Assembly: GCF_001426405.1 (NCBI RefSeq)
Contig: NZ_LMEP01000005.1
Span: forward strand, 275,046-339,045
DNA length: 64,000 nt
Direction of reading: 5' to 3'
Source of the DNA: Streptomyces sp. Root1304
Lineage (GTDB): Bacteria > Actinomycetota > Actinomycetes > Streptomycetales > Streptomycetaceae
Made by a program: the position numbers and the translations under genes. Below are positions 44,181-52,996 of the stretch, in pieces. The notes below the pieces were generated by a model. The model saw only the letters and a program-made list of their open reading frames with translations, was not told where the DNA came from and made no database searches. The stretch's first letter is position 1, and every line of letters starts with the position of its first letter.

Positions 44181-45380
44181 ATGGGAAACGCCCTCATGGT
44201 GGATGTCGCACAGAACGCCCTGATCCGACGGCTGGTCCGGGCCGGAGCCGGCTCCGACGACGAGATCGACGCCGTGCTCAAGGAGTCCGGTCTGACGGAC
44301 GTGGCACGGGTCCTCGTCGCGGAGGTGCTGTTCCGCTGCCCCGATCCGGTCAACACCGCCCCCGTCGAAGTGGCGCTGGACGTCACCCACGGCGGGGAGC
44401 GGCACTCCGCCGTCCTGCGCATGGTGCGCGACGAACCGATCCGCGTGGTCGGCGACGACTCCGTACGGGTGCGCTCGCGGGTGACCTTCACGGCGGCGGG
44501 ACTGGTCCGCCGGCTCTACGGGCCGGCGGACTCCCCGCGCACCGGGGACTTCCACAACTCCTTCGTGCCGACGCCCGAGGAGCCGGAGCGGGTGCGGGAG
44601 CTGCTCGCCGAGATGAACACGGTGCTGCGCGCGGCGGCGCAGGCCACCTCGACCCTGATGGCCGGCTGCACCGGACGCTCGCCCGACCTGGGCGAACTCT
44701 CGATCCGTTACGGCTCCGACAAGTGGGCCAGCTTCCACTGGTACACGGCGCACTACGCGCGCCACTTCGCCCCGTACCGGGACCGGCCGGTGCGGGTCCT
44801 GGAGATCGGCATCGGCGGCTTCGACGACGACCTCGGCGGCGGCTCCCTGAAGATGTGGAAGCGCTACTTCCCCCGGGGCTCCGTCTTCGGCCTGGACATC
44901 TACGACAAGACGGCGCTGACCGAGCCCCGCCTCACGGCCCTCGTCGGCGACCAGAACGACCCGGACTTCCTGACCCGACTGGCCCGGGAACACGGCCCGT
45001 TCGACATCGTCATCGACGACGGCAGCCATGTGAACGAGCACGTCCGCACCTCGTTCCGGACCCTCTTCCCGTACGTACGGCCCGGTGGCCTGTACGTGAT
45101 CGAGGACCTCCAGACCGCGTACTTCACCGACTTCGGCGGCAGCGCGGGCGGTGTCGCCGGTCCGGACACGTCCCTGGGTCTCGTGAAGGAGCTGATCGAC
45201 GACCTGCACCACCGGGAGCACCGCGAGCCCTCCGTCACCCGCCCCACCCCGACGCAGAGCACCGTCACCGGAGTGCACGCCTACCACAACATCGTCTTCG
45301 TGGAGAAGGGGACGAACGGGGAGGACACCCTGCCCAGCTGGATGGACGCGGACGTGTGGACCGCGCTCGGCGCCAAGTGA
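44181..45380 (+). CDS. MycE-like sugar O-methyltransferase
   Basis: 399 residues. An N-terminal auxiliary domain of about 150 residues precedes the class I SAM domain (I-R-Y-G-S-D-K-W near 176, V-L-E-I-G-I-G-G-F near 207, D-I-V-I-D-D-G-S-H near 275). This matches the MycE/ElmM group, metal-dependent enzymes methylating sugar hydroxyls after attachment to the aglycone. So at least one attached sugar is probably O-methylated. The start at 44181 versus ATG 44196 is uncertain as neither has a clear ribosome site. Confidence 0.87.
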   Translation: MGNALMVDVAQNALIRRLVRAGAGSDDEIDAVLKESGLTDVARVLVAEVLFRCPDPVNTAPVEVALDVTHGGERHSAVLRMVRDEPIRVVGDDSVRVRSRVTFTAAGLVRRLYGPADSPRTGDFHNSFVPTPEEPERVRELLAEMNTVLRAAAQATSTLMAGCTGRSPDLGELSIRYGSDKWASFHWYTAHYARHFAPYRDRPVRVLEIGIGGFDDDLGGGSLKMWKRYFPRGSVFGLDIYDKTALTEPRLTALVGDQNDPDFLTRLAREHGPFDIVIDDGSHVNEHVRTSFRTLFPYVRPGGLYVIEDLQTAYFTDFGGSAGGVAGPDTSLGLVKELIDDLHHREHREPSVTRPTPTQSTVTGVHAYHNIVFVEKGTNGEDTLPSWMDADVWTALGAK

Positions 45381-45412
45381 GCGGCCGGGAGGAAGGACGG
45401 AGGGGACCGGGC

Positions 45413-46636
45413 ATGCGCGTGCTGTTCACCGTGTCCACGTGGCCCACCCAGTACGCGGCGATGGTGCCGCTGGGATGGGCGCTCCAGGCGGCCGGCCACG
45501 AGGTCCGCGTGCTGTGCGCCGCCTCACAGGCGGAGGCGGTGGGCCGGGCCGGGCTCGTCCCCGTACCGGTGCTCGGGGGGATGGAGGAGGTCCTGCGGCT
45601 GCGGCTGCAGTACCACGCGGAGGCGGTGGACGGGATCTGGCCGTACCCGTGGCTCCCGCCCCATCCGCTGACGGGCGAACCGCTCGACCGGCTCGACGCG
45701 TTCGATGCCGGGCACTTCGAGCGGGAGCTCGCACCGGAGCTGGACGCGTCGACGGCGCGCAGCTTCGACGCGGCCGTGGCCTACGCCCGGGAGTGGGGGC
45801 CGGACCTGGTGCTGCACGACCCGGGGAGCCTGGAAGGGCTGCTGGCGGCCGGGGTCCTCGGCGTCCCGGCGGCCCTCTGCCTCTGGGGCCCGGCGAGCCC
45901 GCACGACCCCGAGCACATGCGGATCGTCCCCACCGACCGCAGCGGGTCGTTCGCCCGGTACGGCCTGGGGCCGTTCGGCCCGGAGATGATCGAGCGGGTC
46001 GTGGACCCCAACCCGGCGTCCCTGAAGGTGCCGGTCGCCGCCGGGCGGCTCCCGGTGCGCTACGTCCCGTACAACGGGGCCGGGCCCGCCCCGGCGTGGA
46101 CCGCGCGGCCCCCGGAGCGCCCCCGGGTCTGCGTCACCTGGTCCACGGCCCTGTCCACCGTCTCGGGCCCCGACTCGTATCTGCTCCCCCGGATCGTCGC
46201 CGCCCTCGACGGGCTGGACGCCGAGGTCGTGCTCACCGCGACCGCGCGGGACGTGGCCGCGCTCGGCCCGGTCCCGGCGTCCGTCCGCGTGGCGGAGAAC
46301 CTGCCGCTGGCCGCGCTGCTGCCGGGCTCCGCCGCCGTCGTCCACCACGGGGGCAGCGGCAGCACGCTGACGTCCCTGTGGGCGGGGGTCCCGCAGTTCA
46401 TCGCGACCTTCGCGGCGGAGCAGCAGGTCACCGGGGAGCGGGTGGCCGCGGCCGGCGCGGCGCTGCACGTGCCGGGGCACCTCGCGGACGAGGCGGCGAT
46501 CCGGTCCGGCGTGGAGCGGCTGATCGAGGACGGCGCCCACCGGGCCGCCGCCGGGCGGCTCCGCGAGGAGGCCGCGGAGGCGCCGACGCCGGCCGCGCTC
46601 GTCACGACGCTGGAGGGGCTGGCGACGGGGGGCTGA
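45413..46636 (+). CDS. Glycosyltransferase family 1, copy 1
   Basis: 407 residues, GT-B fold. The N-terminal half starts M-R-V-L-F-T-V and has the usual A-L-Q-A-A-G-H-E-V; the C-terminal nucleotide-sugar motif is V-V-H-H-G-G-S-G-S-T-L-T-S-L-W-A-G-V-P-Q, followed by F-A-A-E-Q-Q. It moves a dTDP-deoxysugar to the aglycone or growing sugar chain. A GGAGGAAGGACGGAGGGG ribosome region precedes the ATG, 32 bp after the methyltransferase gene. Confidence 0.93.
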   Translation: MRVLFTVSTWPTQYAAMVPLGWALQAAGHEVRVLCAASQAEAVGRAGLVPVPVLGGMEEVLRLRLQYHAEAVDGIWPYPWLPPHPLTGEPLDRLDAFDAGHFERELAPELDASTARSFDAAVAYAREWGPDLVLHDPGSLEGLLAAGVLGVPAALCLWGPASPHDPEHMRIVPTDRSGSFARYGLGPFGPEMIERVVDPNPASLKVPVAAGRLPVRYVPYNGAGPAPAWTARPPERPRVCVTWSTALSTVSGPDSYLLPRIVAALDGLDAEVVLTATARDVAALGPVPASVRVAENLPLAALLPGSAAVVHHGGSGSTLTSLWAGVPQFIATFAAEQQVTGERVAAAGAALHVPGHLADEAAIRSGVERLIEDGAHRAAAGRLREEAAEAPTPAALVTTLEGLATGG

Positions 46637-46736
46637 GGGGCGGGGTTCGAGGGGCGGGGGCCGGGCGCGGACCGCAGGTGCCTCCGCCCGGCCCCGACCG
46701 CGGGATCCCCGGCGGCGGACCCCGGGTGCGCGAAGG

Positions 46737-46768
46737 TCGAGGCGCATGCGAGGTCCGCTGCCGACCCT
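46737..46768 (+). promoter_or_regulatory. SARP box and -10 with leaderless start for the SDR gene
   Basis: TCGAGGC (46737-46743), GCAT, GCGAGGT (46748-46754), 8 bp, GACCCT (46763-46768), then 6 bp to the ATG at 46775. Confidence 0.65.
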
Positions 46769-46774
46769 GAGCAC

Positions 46775-47569
46775 ATGACCATCCGAACCGAAGGAACCGA
46801 AGGAACCGGCCGGGGAGCCCGGCCCGGAGCCGGGCGCGGGATCGTCGTCACCGGCGGCGGCACCGGCATCGGCCGGGCCACCGCCCGCGCGTTCGCCGCG
46901 CACGGCGACCGGGTGCTCGTCGTCGGACGTACGAAGGCCACGCTCGACGCGACGGCCGAGGACCACCCCGGAATCCAGGGCCTGGTCGCCGACGTGACGG
47001 AACCGGACGCCCCCGAGCGGATCGTCGAGGCGGCCCTGGCCGCCCTGGGCCGGATCGACGTCCTCGTGAACAACGCGGCCGCGATGGGGTACCGCCCGCT
47101 CGCCGCGCTGGACCGGGCCGAGGCCGAACGGCAGCTCCACACCAACCTCCTGGCCCCGGTCCTGCTCACCCGGGCCGCCCTCGATCCCCTGGCGGAGACC
47201 TCGGGGACGGTGGTGAACATCGGCTCGGCCGGCGCCCTGGGCCTGCGGTCCTGGCCCGACAACGGTCTGTACGGGGCGGCGAAGGCCGGGCTCGACTTCC
47301 TCACCCGCACCTGGGCCGTCGAACTCGCCCCGCGCGGCATCCGGGTGGTCGGCGTCGCTCCCGGTGTGACCGACGTCGGCGCCGGTCCGGGCCAGGACGG
47401 GGCCGGCGCGTACGAGGCCTTCCTGAAGGGGATCTCCGCCCGGACCCCGAGCGGCCGGGTCGGCCGGCCCGAGGAGATGGCCTGGTGGATCGTGCAGCTC
47501 ACCCGGCCGGAGGCCGCCTACGCCAACGGCTCGGTGCTCGCGGTGGACGGCGGGCTCTCCCTGACGTGA
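46775..47569 (+). CDS. Classical SDR oxidoreductase
   Basis: 264 residues with [12 protein letters not shown] and Y-G-A-A-K, a normal SDR, after a ~20-residue Gly/Arg-rich N-terminus with a doubled E-G-T. No ribosome site is seen; a SARP-type -10 ends 6 bp before the ATG, so translation may be leaderless. Candidates are reduction of an aglycone ketone, or the reductase half of a SnoaW/SnoaL2-like hydroxylase with the 26934 product. Both are inference. Confidence 0.85.
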   Translation: MTIRTEGTEGTGRGARPGAGRGIVVTGGGTGIGRATARAFAAHGDRVLVVGRTKATLDATAEDHPGIQGLVADVTEPDAPERIVEAALAALGRIDVLVNNAAAMGYRPLAALDRAEAERQLHTNLLAPVLLTRAALDPLAETSGTVVNIGSAGALGLRSWPDNGLYGAAKAGLDFLTRTWAVELAPRGIRVVGVAPGVTDVGAGPGQDGAGAYEAFLKGISARTPSGRVGRPEEMAWWIVQLTRPEAAYANGSVLAVDGGLSLT

Positions 47570-47691
47570 CCCCGCCCGTCCACCACCGAACGCCGGGCCG
47601 CCGGGCCCGGGAAACGTCCCGGCCCCGCCGTCCCGCCCGGCGGCCCCTCCCGCGCGTCGCCCGGGTCCGTACGTCCGAGAGGTGAACGCCG

Positions 47692-49005
47692 ATGCGCGTC
47701 CTGTTCCAGCCCTTCGCCGCCCCCACCCACGTCGCCGCACAGGTCCCGCTCGCCTGGGCCCTGCGCGCGGCCGGCCACGAGGTGCGGGTCGCCGCCCAGC
47801 CGGACGTGGTGGACGACATCACCCGGGCCGGCCTGACCGCGGTCCCGGTCGGTGAGTCCCTGCACGTCGCCGCGAAGATGAACCCCGCCGACACGGAGCA
47901 GGCCGAGGAGCTCCGCGACGGTGCCTGGCTGCGGGTCCTCGACCCCGGCGAGATAGGCCCGGAACGGCTGACGCCCGAGCACCTGCACGGGCTGTTCGCC
48001 GCCTGGACCCCGCTGGTCCACCGGAACACGGTGCCGGACCGGATGATCGACGACCTTGTCGCCTACGCCCGGGACTGGCGGCCCGACCTGGTCGTCTGGG
48101 ACACCATGACGTACGCGGGCCCGGTCGCCGCCCGGGCCTCCGGGGCGGCGCACGCCCGGCTGATGTTCGGGCTCGACCTGGTCGGCCTGCTGCGCGAGCG
48201 GTACCGGGCCGTCCTCGACCGGTTGCCGCCCGAGCTGCGGGACGACCCGCTGGAGGAGTGGCTCGGGCAGGTCCTCGGACGGCACGGTCTGGAGGGTCCC
48301 GGCCGGGGCTTCGACGAGGAGCTGGTGGTCGGTCAGTGGACCCTCGACCCGGTGCCCACCTCCCTCGCCCTGCCGGTGTCCCTGCCCCGGGTGCCGGTGC
48401 GCTACGTGCCGTACAACGGCCCGGCGGGCGCGCCCCTCCGCCTGGACGGGCCCGAGGGCCGGCGCCGGATCTGTCTGACCCTCGGCGTCTCCTTCCGGGA
48501 GGTGGTCGGCGAGGACCAGGCGTCGGTCGGCGAGCTGCTGGAGGCCGTGGCCGGTCTGGACGTCGAGGTGGTGGCCACGCTCGACGCCGGGCAGCTCGCC
48601 GCGCTCGGACCGCTGCCGCCGAACGTCAGGGCGTTCGACTTCGTCCCGCTGGACGAACTGCTGCCGAGCTGCGCGGCGATCATCCACCACGGTGGGGCGG
48701 GCACCTTCCTGACCGCCCTGGCCCACGGTGTCCCTCAGGTCGTCGTCCCGGCGCGGATGTGGTGCAACACCCCGCGCGCGGAGCGGGCACGCGCGGCCGG
48801 GGTGGCCCTGACGTGCCCGCCCGAGCGGCTCACGGCCGCCCGGCTGCGCGCGATGGTGACCCGGGTGCTCGACGACCCGTCCTTCGCGCGGGCGGCGGAC
48901 CGGGTGCGCACCGAGATGCTCGGGACGCCGACCCCCGCCGACATCGTCCCCGTCCTGGAACGGCTGGTCTCCGCCCACCGGTCGCGCGTGCCCACGGGCG
49001 CATGA
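47692..49005 (+). CDS. Activator-dependent-type glycosyltransferase, copy 2
   Basis: 437 residues, GT-B family 1. The N-terminal P-L-A-W-A-L-R-A-A-G-H-E-V-R-V-A and V-W-D-T-M-T-Y-A-G segments fit the AknS/DnrS/DesVII group, which need P450-like partners. The donor-binding motif is I-I-H-H-G-G-A-G-T-F-L. It is similar throughout to the product of 49562-50863, so the two arose by duplication. Confidence 0.93.
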   Translation: MRVLFQPFAAPTHVAAQVPLAWALRAAGHEVRVAAQPDVVDDITRAGLTAVPVGESLHVAAKMNPADTEQAEELRDGAWLRVLDPGEIGPERLTPEHLHGLFAAWTPLVHRNTVPDRMIDDLVAYARDWRPDLVVWDTMTYAGPVAARASGAAHARLMFGLDLVGLLRERYRAVLDRLPPELRDDPLEEWLGQVLGRHGLEGPGRGFDEELVVGQWTLDPVPTSLALPVSLPRVPVRYVPYNGPAGAPLRLDGPEGRRRICLTLGVSFREVVGEDQASVGELLEAVAGLDVEVVATLDAGQLAALGPLPPNVRAFDFVPLDELLPSCAAIIHHGGAGTFLTALAHGVPQVVVPARMWCNTPRAERARAAGVALTCPPERLTAARLRAMVTRVLDDPSFARAADRVRTEMLGTPTPADIVPVLERLVSAHRSRVPTGA

Positions 49006-49056
49006 CATACGGTCGGAGCCGCAGGAGCACCGATTCCGGGGAGGGGCGGCGACGCC

Positions 49057-49494
49057 TTGAGGACTCATATTCCGTATCTCCTGGCCGTGGCGAGCACCGT
49101 CGCGACGCGTCGGGTGGACGAGCGGCTGGCCGCGTACGACCTGACGGTGCGCCAGTACGGGCTGCTCGCGCAGCTGTCGCTCGAACCCGAGCTGACCATG
49201 GCGGAGTTGGCCCGGCAGCTGGGCATCGCCCGGCAGTCGGTGCACCAGTTGGTCAACGAACTCGTCGAGGCCGGTCACGTACGCCGCCGGCCGGGCGCCG
49301 ACGACCGCTCGCGGCGGCTGGAGATCACCGACACCGCCCAGTACCTGCTGACCAGGATCGACGGGCCGCTGGAGCGGGTCGAGGCGGAACTGCTCGGCGA
49401 TCTCGCCCCGGACGAGGCCGAGGCCCTGCGCGAACTCCTCCAGCGGGTCCTGGCCCACGCCACCGACGACGAGGCCTGGCTGCCGGCCCGCTGA
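49057..49494 (+). CDS. MarR-family regulator
   Basis: 145 residues. A winged helix is centred on T-M-A-E-L-A-R-Q-L-G-I-A-R-Q-S-V-H-Q-L-V and the wing R-R-R-P-G-A-D-D-R-S-R-R-L-E-I-T. TTG 49057 is the only reasonable start, following a GGGGAGGGG site by about 10 bp. MarR proteins usually repress resistance or efflux genes and release DNA on binding a phenolic ligand. Sitting between two glycosyltransferase genes, it may sense the product and control export; the inverted repeat at 39615 is a possible target. Confidence 0.88.
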   Translation: MRTHIPYLLAVASTVATRRVDERLAAYDLTVRQYGLLAQLSLEPELTMAELARQLGIARQSVHQLVNELVEAGHVRRRPGADDRSRRLEITDTAQYLLTRIDGPLERVEAELLGDLAPDEAEALRELLQRVLAHATDDEAWLPAR

Positions 49495-49522
49495 CGGCCG
49501 CCCCGGCGCGCACCAACGGGGG

Positions 49523-49554
49523 TCGAGGTGGTGTCGAGGACCGCGCCCTAGCCT
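49523..49554 (+). promoter_or_regulatory. SARP box and -10 with leaderless start for a glycosyltransferase gene
   Basis: TCGAGGT (49523-49529), GGTG, TCGAGGA (49534-49540), 8 bp, TAGCCT (49549-49554), then 7 bp to the ATG at 49562. This is the clearest copy of the motif in the window. Confidence 0.75.
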
Positions 49555-49561
49555 CACCGCC

Positions 49562-50863
49562 ATGCGTGTGCTCTTCGTGACCTTGGCCGCATCACCCCAC
49601 TTCTTCGTCCAGGTGCCGCTCGCCTGGGCCCTGCGCGCCGCCGGGCACGACGTGCGCGTCGCCAGTCAGCCCGACCTCATGGACACCGTCACCGCCGCCG
49701 GGCTGTCCGGCGTCCCGGTGGGGCCGCGGCTGGCCCAGGACGAGTCCGTCGAGGAGCTGCGGCGGCGGCAGGAGAAGGCCGCCGAGCGGCTGGCGGACCC
49801 GCCGGACGCCCAGGAACTGATGCGGATCGCGGAGGACCGGCCCGAGCGGCTGACCCCCGACTTCCTGGACGGGCTGTTCACGGTGATGACCTCGGCCATC
49901 TTCCAGAACTTCTCGGCCGAGGAGACCGTGGACGACCTGGTGGCGCTGGCCCGCCGGTGGCGCCCCGACCTGGTCGTCTGGGACACCCTGATGATGGGCG
50001 GACCGGTCGCCGCCCGCGCCTGCGGGGCGGCGCACGCCCGGCTCCTCTACGGCCTCGACCTGGTGGGCGCGGCGCGGCGGCGGCACCTGGCCGTGTCGGC
50101 GGGCCGGCCCCGGGAGCTGCGCGAGGACCCGCTCGCCGAGTGGCTCGGCTGGACGGCGGAGCGGTACGGCGTCGGGTTCACGGAGGACCTGGTGACCGGT
50201 CAGTGGACCCTCGACCCCACCCCGCCCTCGCTGCGTCCGCCGACCGACCTGCCGTGGGTGCCGGTCCGTCACATCCCGTACAACGGACGGTCGGTGGTGC
50301 CGGAGTGGCTGCGCGAACCGCCGTCCCGGCGCCGGGTCTGCCTCACGCTGGGGCTCTCGTTCCGCGAGGTCATGGGTGGCGAGCGGACCTCCGTACCGGC
50401 GCTCCTGGAGTCGCTGGGCGAGCTCGACGCCGAGGTGGTGGCGACCCTCGACACCGGTCAGCTCGCCGAGGTCGGGCGCGTCCCGGACAACGTGCGGGTG
50501 GTGGACTTCGTCCCGCTGGACGCCCTGCTGCCCAGCTGCTCGGCGATCGTGCACCAGGGCGGCTTCGGCACCGCGCAGAACGCGCTGGCGCACGGCGTCC
50601 CACAGGTCGTCGTCCCCAACGACCTGTGGGACATCCATCCCCGGGCGGCGCTGCTCGAACGCTCGGGAGCCGGGTTGCGCCCGGCCGGGCCGGGGCCGCT
50701 GCGCCCGGCGGAGCTGCGCGACCTGGTGACGCGGGTGCTGGAGGACCCCTCGTACGCACGGAACGCGGCCCGGCTGCGGGACGAGATCCGGGCCACCCCC
50801 TCGCCCGCCGAACTCGTCCCGGTCCTCGAAGCTCTGACAGGGCGTCACCGGGGGAACGGCTGA
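49562..50863 (+). CDS. Activator-dependent-type glycosyltransferase, copy 3
   Basis: 433 residues, GT-B family 1 and close paralogue of the 47692 product (P-L-A-W-A-L-R-A-A-G-H-D-V-R-V-A; V-W-D-T-L-M-M-G-G-P-V-A-A). In the donor site the usual second His of H-H-G-G is Gln (V-H-Q-G-G-F-G-T), which may shift donor choice. The gene has no ribosome site and a -10 box 7 bp upstream, implying a leaderless mRNA. Confidence 0.93.
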   Translation: MRVLFVTLAASPHFFVQVPLAWALRAAGHDVRVASQPDLMDTVTAAGLSGVPVGPRLAQDESVEELRRRQEKAAERLADPPDAQELMRIAEDRPERLTPDFLDGLFTVMTSAIFQNFSAEETVDDLVALARRWRPDLVVWDTLMMGGPVAARACGAAHARLLYGLDLVGAARRRHLAVSAGRPRELREDPLAEWLGWTAERYGVGFTEDLVTGQWTLDPTPPSLRPPTDLPWVPVRHIPYNGRSVVPEWLREPPSRRRVCLTLGLSFREVMGGERTSVPALLESLGELDAEVVATLDTGQLAEVGRVPDNVRVVDFVPLDALLPSCSAIVHQGGFGTAQNALAHGVPQVVVPNDLWDIHPRAALLERSGAGLRPAGPGPLRPAELRDLVTRVLEDPSYARNAARLRDEIRATPSPAELVPVLEALTGRHRGNG

Positions 50864-50942
50864 CCGGACGTCACCGCCGGGTCAGCGGACCGGTGTCACC
50901 GTTCACGCCGGACCGACCGGGCGCCGGCAACGGCTCGGCGGG

Positions 50943-51006
50943 CCGGCGTCACCGCCGTACCAGCTGACCGGTGTCACCGCCGTACCAGCCGACCGGCGTC
51001 ACCGCC
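50943..51006. repeat. 25-bp tandem repeat, about 2.6 copies
   Basis: Units at 50943 and 50968 differ at two positions and a partial third begins at 50993 (CCGGYGTCACCGCCG...). It lies in the convergent gap between the third glycosyltransferase gene and the rmlD-like gene, and looser copies extend upstream to about 50872. Confidence 0.85.
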
Positions 51007-51010
51007 CGGC

Positions 51011-51862
51011 TCAGCCGGGCCGGCCCAGCGCCTCGGCCAGGGCCGCGCGCCACGGCCGGGGTGCCGGGAGGTCCGCCTCGCGCCACCGGTCGTGGCCGAG
51101 CACCGTGTACCGGGGCCGGTGGACCCGGCCGCCGAAGGCCGCGGCGGACACCGGCCTCACCCGCCGGGGATCGGCGCCGGTCAGCCGGAACACCTCGCGG
51201 GCCAGCTCGTACCAGCTGGCCCGGCCGGCGTTGGTGGCGTGGTAGACGCCGCTCGCCCCTGGGACGCCGCCGAGCGCGATCAGGGCGCGCGCCACGTCGG
51301 CCGCCCAGGTCGGCTGGCCCACCAGGTCGGCCACCACGTCGACGGGGTCGCCGCCCCGCGCTCGTTCCGTCATGGTGCGGACGAAGCTGGGCCCGTGCTC
51401 GCCGTGCAGCCAGGCGGTGCGGACCACGGCTCCCAGGTCGGGCAGCAGCGCGAGGACCGCCCGTTCGCCCGCCCGTTTGCTGCGTCCGTAGACGTTGAGG
51501 GGGGCCGTGGGGTGGTCCTCCGCGTACGGGGAGCGGGCGTCGCCGGGGAAGACGTAGTCGGTGGAGAGGTGGAGCAGCCGGACCCGGTGCCGCGCGCACA
51601 GGAGGGCGAGGTTCCGGGGGCCTTCGCCGTTGACGCGGAAGGCCCGTTCGGCGTCCGTCTCGGCCGCCTCCACGGCCGTGTGGGCGGCGCAGTTGACCAC
51701 GAGCCCGGGGCGGTGCCGGGCGAAGGCGGCGGCGAGCGCGTCGGGGTCGGTGACGTCCAGGGCGCGCCGGTCCAGGCCGACCGCGTCCGCTCCCCGGGCC
51801 GCCAGCGCCGCCGTCACCTCGCGGCCGAGGAGGCCGCCCGCCCCGGTGACCATCCACCTCAT
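51011..51862 (-). CDS. dTDP-4-keto-sugar reductase (RmlD-like)
   Basis: 283 residues with G-A-G-G-L-L-G, N-C-A-A-H-T-A-V, S-T-D-Y-V-F-P-G, Y-G-R-S-K and D-L-V-G-Q-P-T-W, the RmlD signature set. It reduces the C-4 ketone of a dTDP-6-deoxy-4-hexulose. It overlaps the rmlB gene by 4 bp (ATGA). Being the third reductase in the cluster, it probably serves one particular sugar rather than making rhamnose for the cell wall. Confidence 0.9.
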   Translation of the reverse strand: MRWMVTGAGGLLGREVTAALAARGADAVGLDRRALDVTDPDALAAAFARHRPGLVVNCAAHTAVEAAETDAERAFRVNGEGPRNLALLCARHRVRLLHLSTDYVFPGDARSPYAEDHPTAPLNVYGRSKRAGERAVLALLPDLGAVVRTAWLHGEHGPSFVRTMTERARGGDPVDVVADLVGQPTWAADVARALIALGGVPGASGVYHATNAGRASWYELAREVFRLTGADPRRVRPVSAAAFGGRVHRPRYTVLGHDRWREADLPAPRPWRAALAEALGRPG

Positions 51863-52854
51863 CCCGGCGCCCGGACGGTGGTGCCGAGGGGCTCGCGCAG
51901 ACGGTGCTTGAGCGGTTCCCACCAGGCGCGGTTCTCCCGGTACCAGGCGACGGTCGCCGGGAGGCCTTCGGCGAAGGTGTGCCGGGGGCGGTAGCCCAGC
52001 TCGGCGCGGGCCTTGCCGTCGTCGAGGGCGTAGCGCAGGTCGTGGCCCTTGCGGTCGGGCACCGGCCGGATCCGGCTCGGGTCGGCCCCGCAGGCGTCGA
52101 TGAGCAGGTCGGTCAGCTCCCTGTTGGTGAGGCCGGTGCCGCCGCCGAGGTGGTAGACCTCGCCGGCCCGGCCGCGGGTGCGGACCAGGTCGATGCCGGC
52201 GCAGTGGTCCTCGACGTGCACCCACTCGCGTTCGTGGCTGCCGTCGCCGTAGAGCGGCACCCGCTCACCGTCCAGGAGGTTCGTGACGAAGAGCGGGACG
52301 AGCTTCTCGGGGAACTGGCGCGGCCCGTAGTTGTTGGAGCAGCGGGTGATCCGGACGTCGAGTCCATGGGTGCGGTGCTGGGCCAGGACGAGCAGGTCGG
52401 AGGCGGCCTTGGAGGCCGCGTAGGGGGAGTTGGGGGCGAGCGGCTGGTCCTCGGTCCAGGCGCCCTCTGCGATGGAGCCGTAGACCTCGTCGGTCGAGAC
52501 GTGGACGAAGGGGCCGACGCCGTGGCGCACGGCCGCGTCGAGGAGCGTCTGCGTGCCCAGCACGTTGGTGCGGACGAAGGGCTCCGCGCCGGCGATGGAG
52601 CGGTCGACGTGCGACTCGGCGGCGAAGTGCACCACCTGGCCGGCGTCGGCCGTCAGCCGGTCGACGAGGACGGGGTCGCAGATGTCCCCGCGCACGAACC
52701 GCAGTCGGGGGTGGGAGGTGTCGAGGTTGGCGAGGTTGCTCGCGTAGGTCAGGTTGTCCAGCACCGTGACGTGCACGGCCGGATCCTCGGACAGCAGGGA
52801 ACGGACGTAGGCCGAGCCGATGAAACCGGCCGCTCCGGTAACCAGGAGATTCAC
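51859..52854 (-). CDS. rmlB: dTDP-glucose 4,6-dehydratase
   Basis: 331 residues from GTG 52854. T-G-A-A-G-F-I-G (NAD site), A-A-E-S-H-V-D-R-S, catalytic T-D-E in S-T-D-E-V-Y-G and Y-A-A-S-K are all present. It turns dTDP-glucose into dTDP-4-keto-6-deoxyglucose, the branch point for all deoxysugars here. The longer frame upstream is noncoding. It is first in a two-gene operon with the rmlD-like gene. Confidence 0.97.
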   Translation of the reverse strand: MNLLVTGAAGFIGSAYVRSLLSEDPAVHVTVLDNLTYASNLANLDTSHPRLRFVRGDICDPVLVDRLTADAGQVVHFAAESHVDRSIAGAEPFVRTNVLGTQTLLDAAVRHGVGPFVHVSTDEVYGSIAEGAWTEDQPLAPNSPYAASKAASDLLVLAQHRTHGLDVRITRCSNNYGPRQFPEKLVPLFVTNLLDGERVPLYGDGSHEREWVHVEDHCAGIDLVRTRGRAGEVYHLGGGTGLTNRELTDLLIDACGADPSRIRPVPDRKGHDLRYALDDGKARAELGYRPRHTFAEGLPATVAWYRENRAWWEPLKHRLREPLGTTVRAPG

Positions 52855-52905
52855 GCGGGTGACTGTGCCTCCGGCGGGTCGAGCATCGGACGACGGCCCC
52901 TGGGC

Positions 52906-52936
52906 ACGGTAGTCCCCCGGCTCCATCCGTCGTCGA
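52906..52936 (-). promoter_or_regulatory. Possible SARP box and -10 for the rmlB operon
   Basis: On the minus strand: TCGACGA (52930-52936), CGGA, TGGAGCC (52919-52925), 7 bp, TACCGT (52906-52911). Spacing to the -10 is one base shorter than in the best sites. Confidence 0.45.
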
Positions 52937-52996
52937 CCCGTCGGTGACCGGGGCGGCCGAGACTCGGGCGTCGAGATCCCGAACGCTGGAGGAACC

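Noticed and set aside
50943..51006. CRISPR array (also considered at 36699, 53313 and 57673)
   Set aside because: The repeats are directly adjacent without unique spacers and no cas genes are present.
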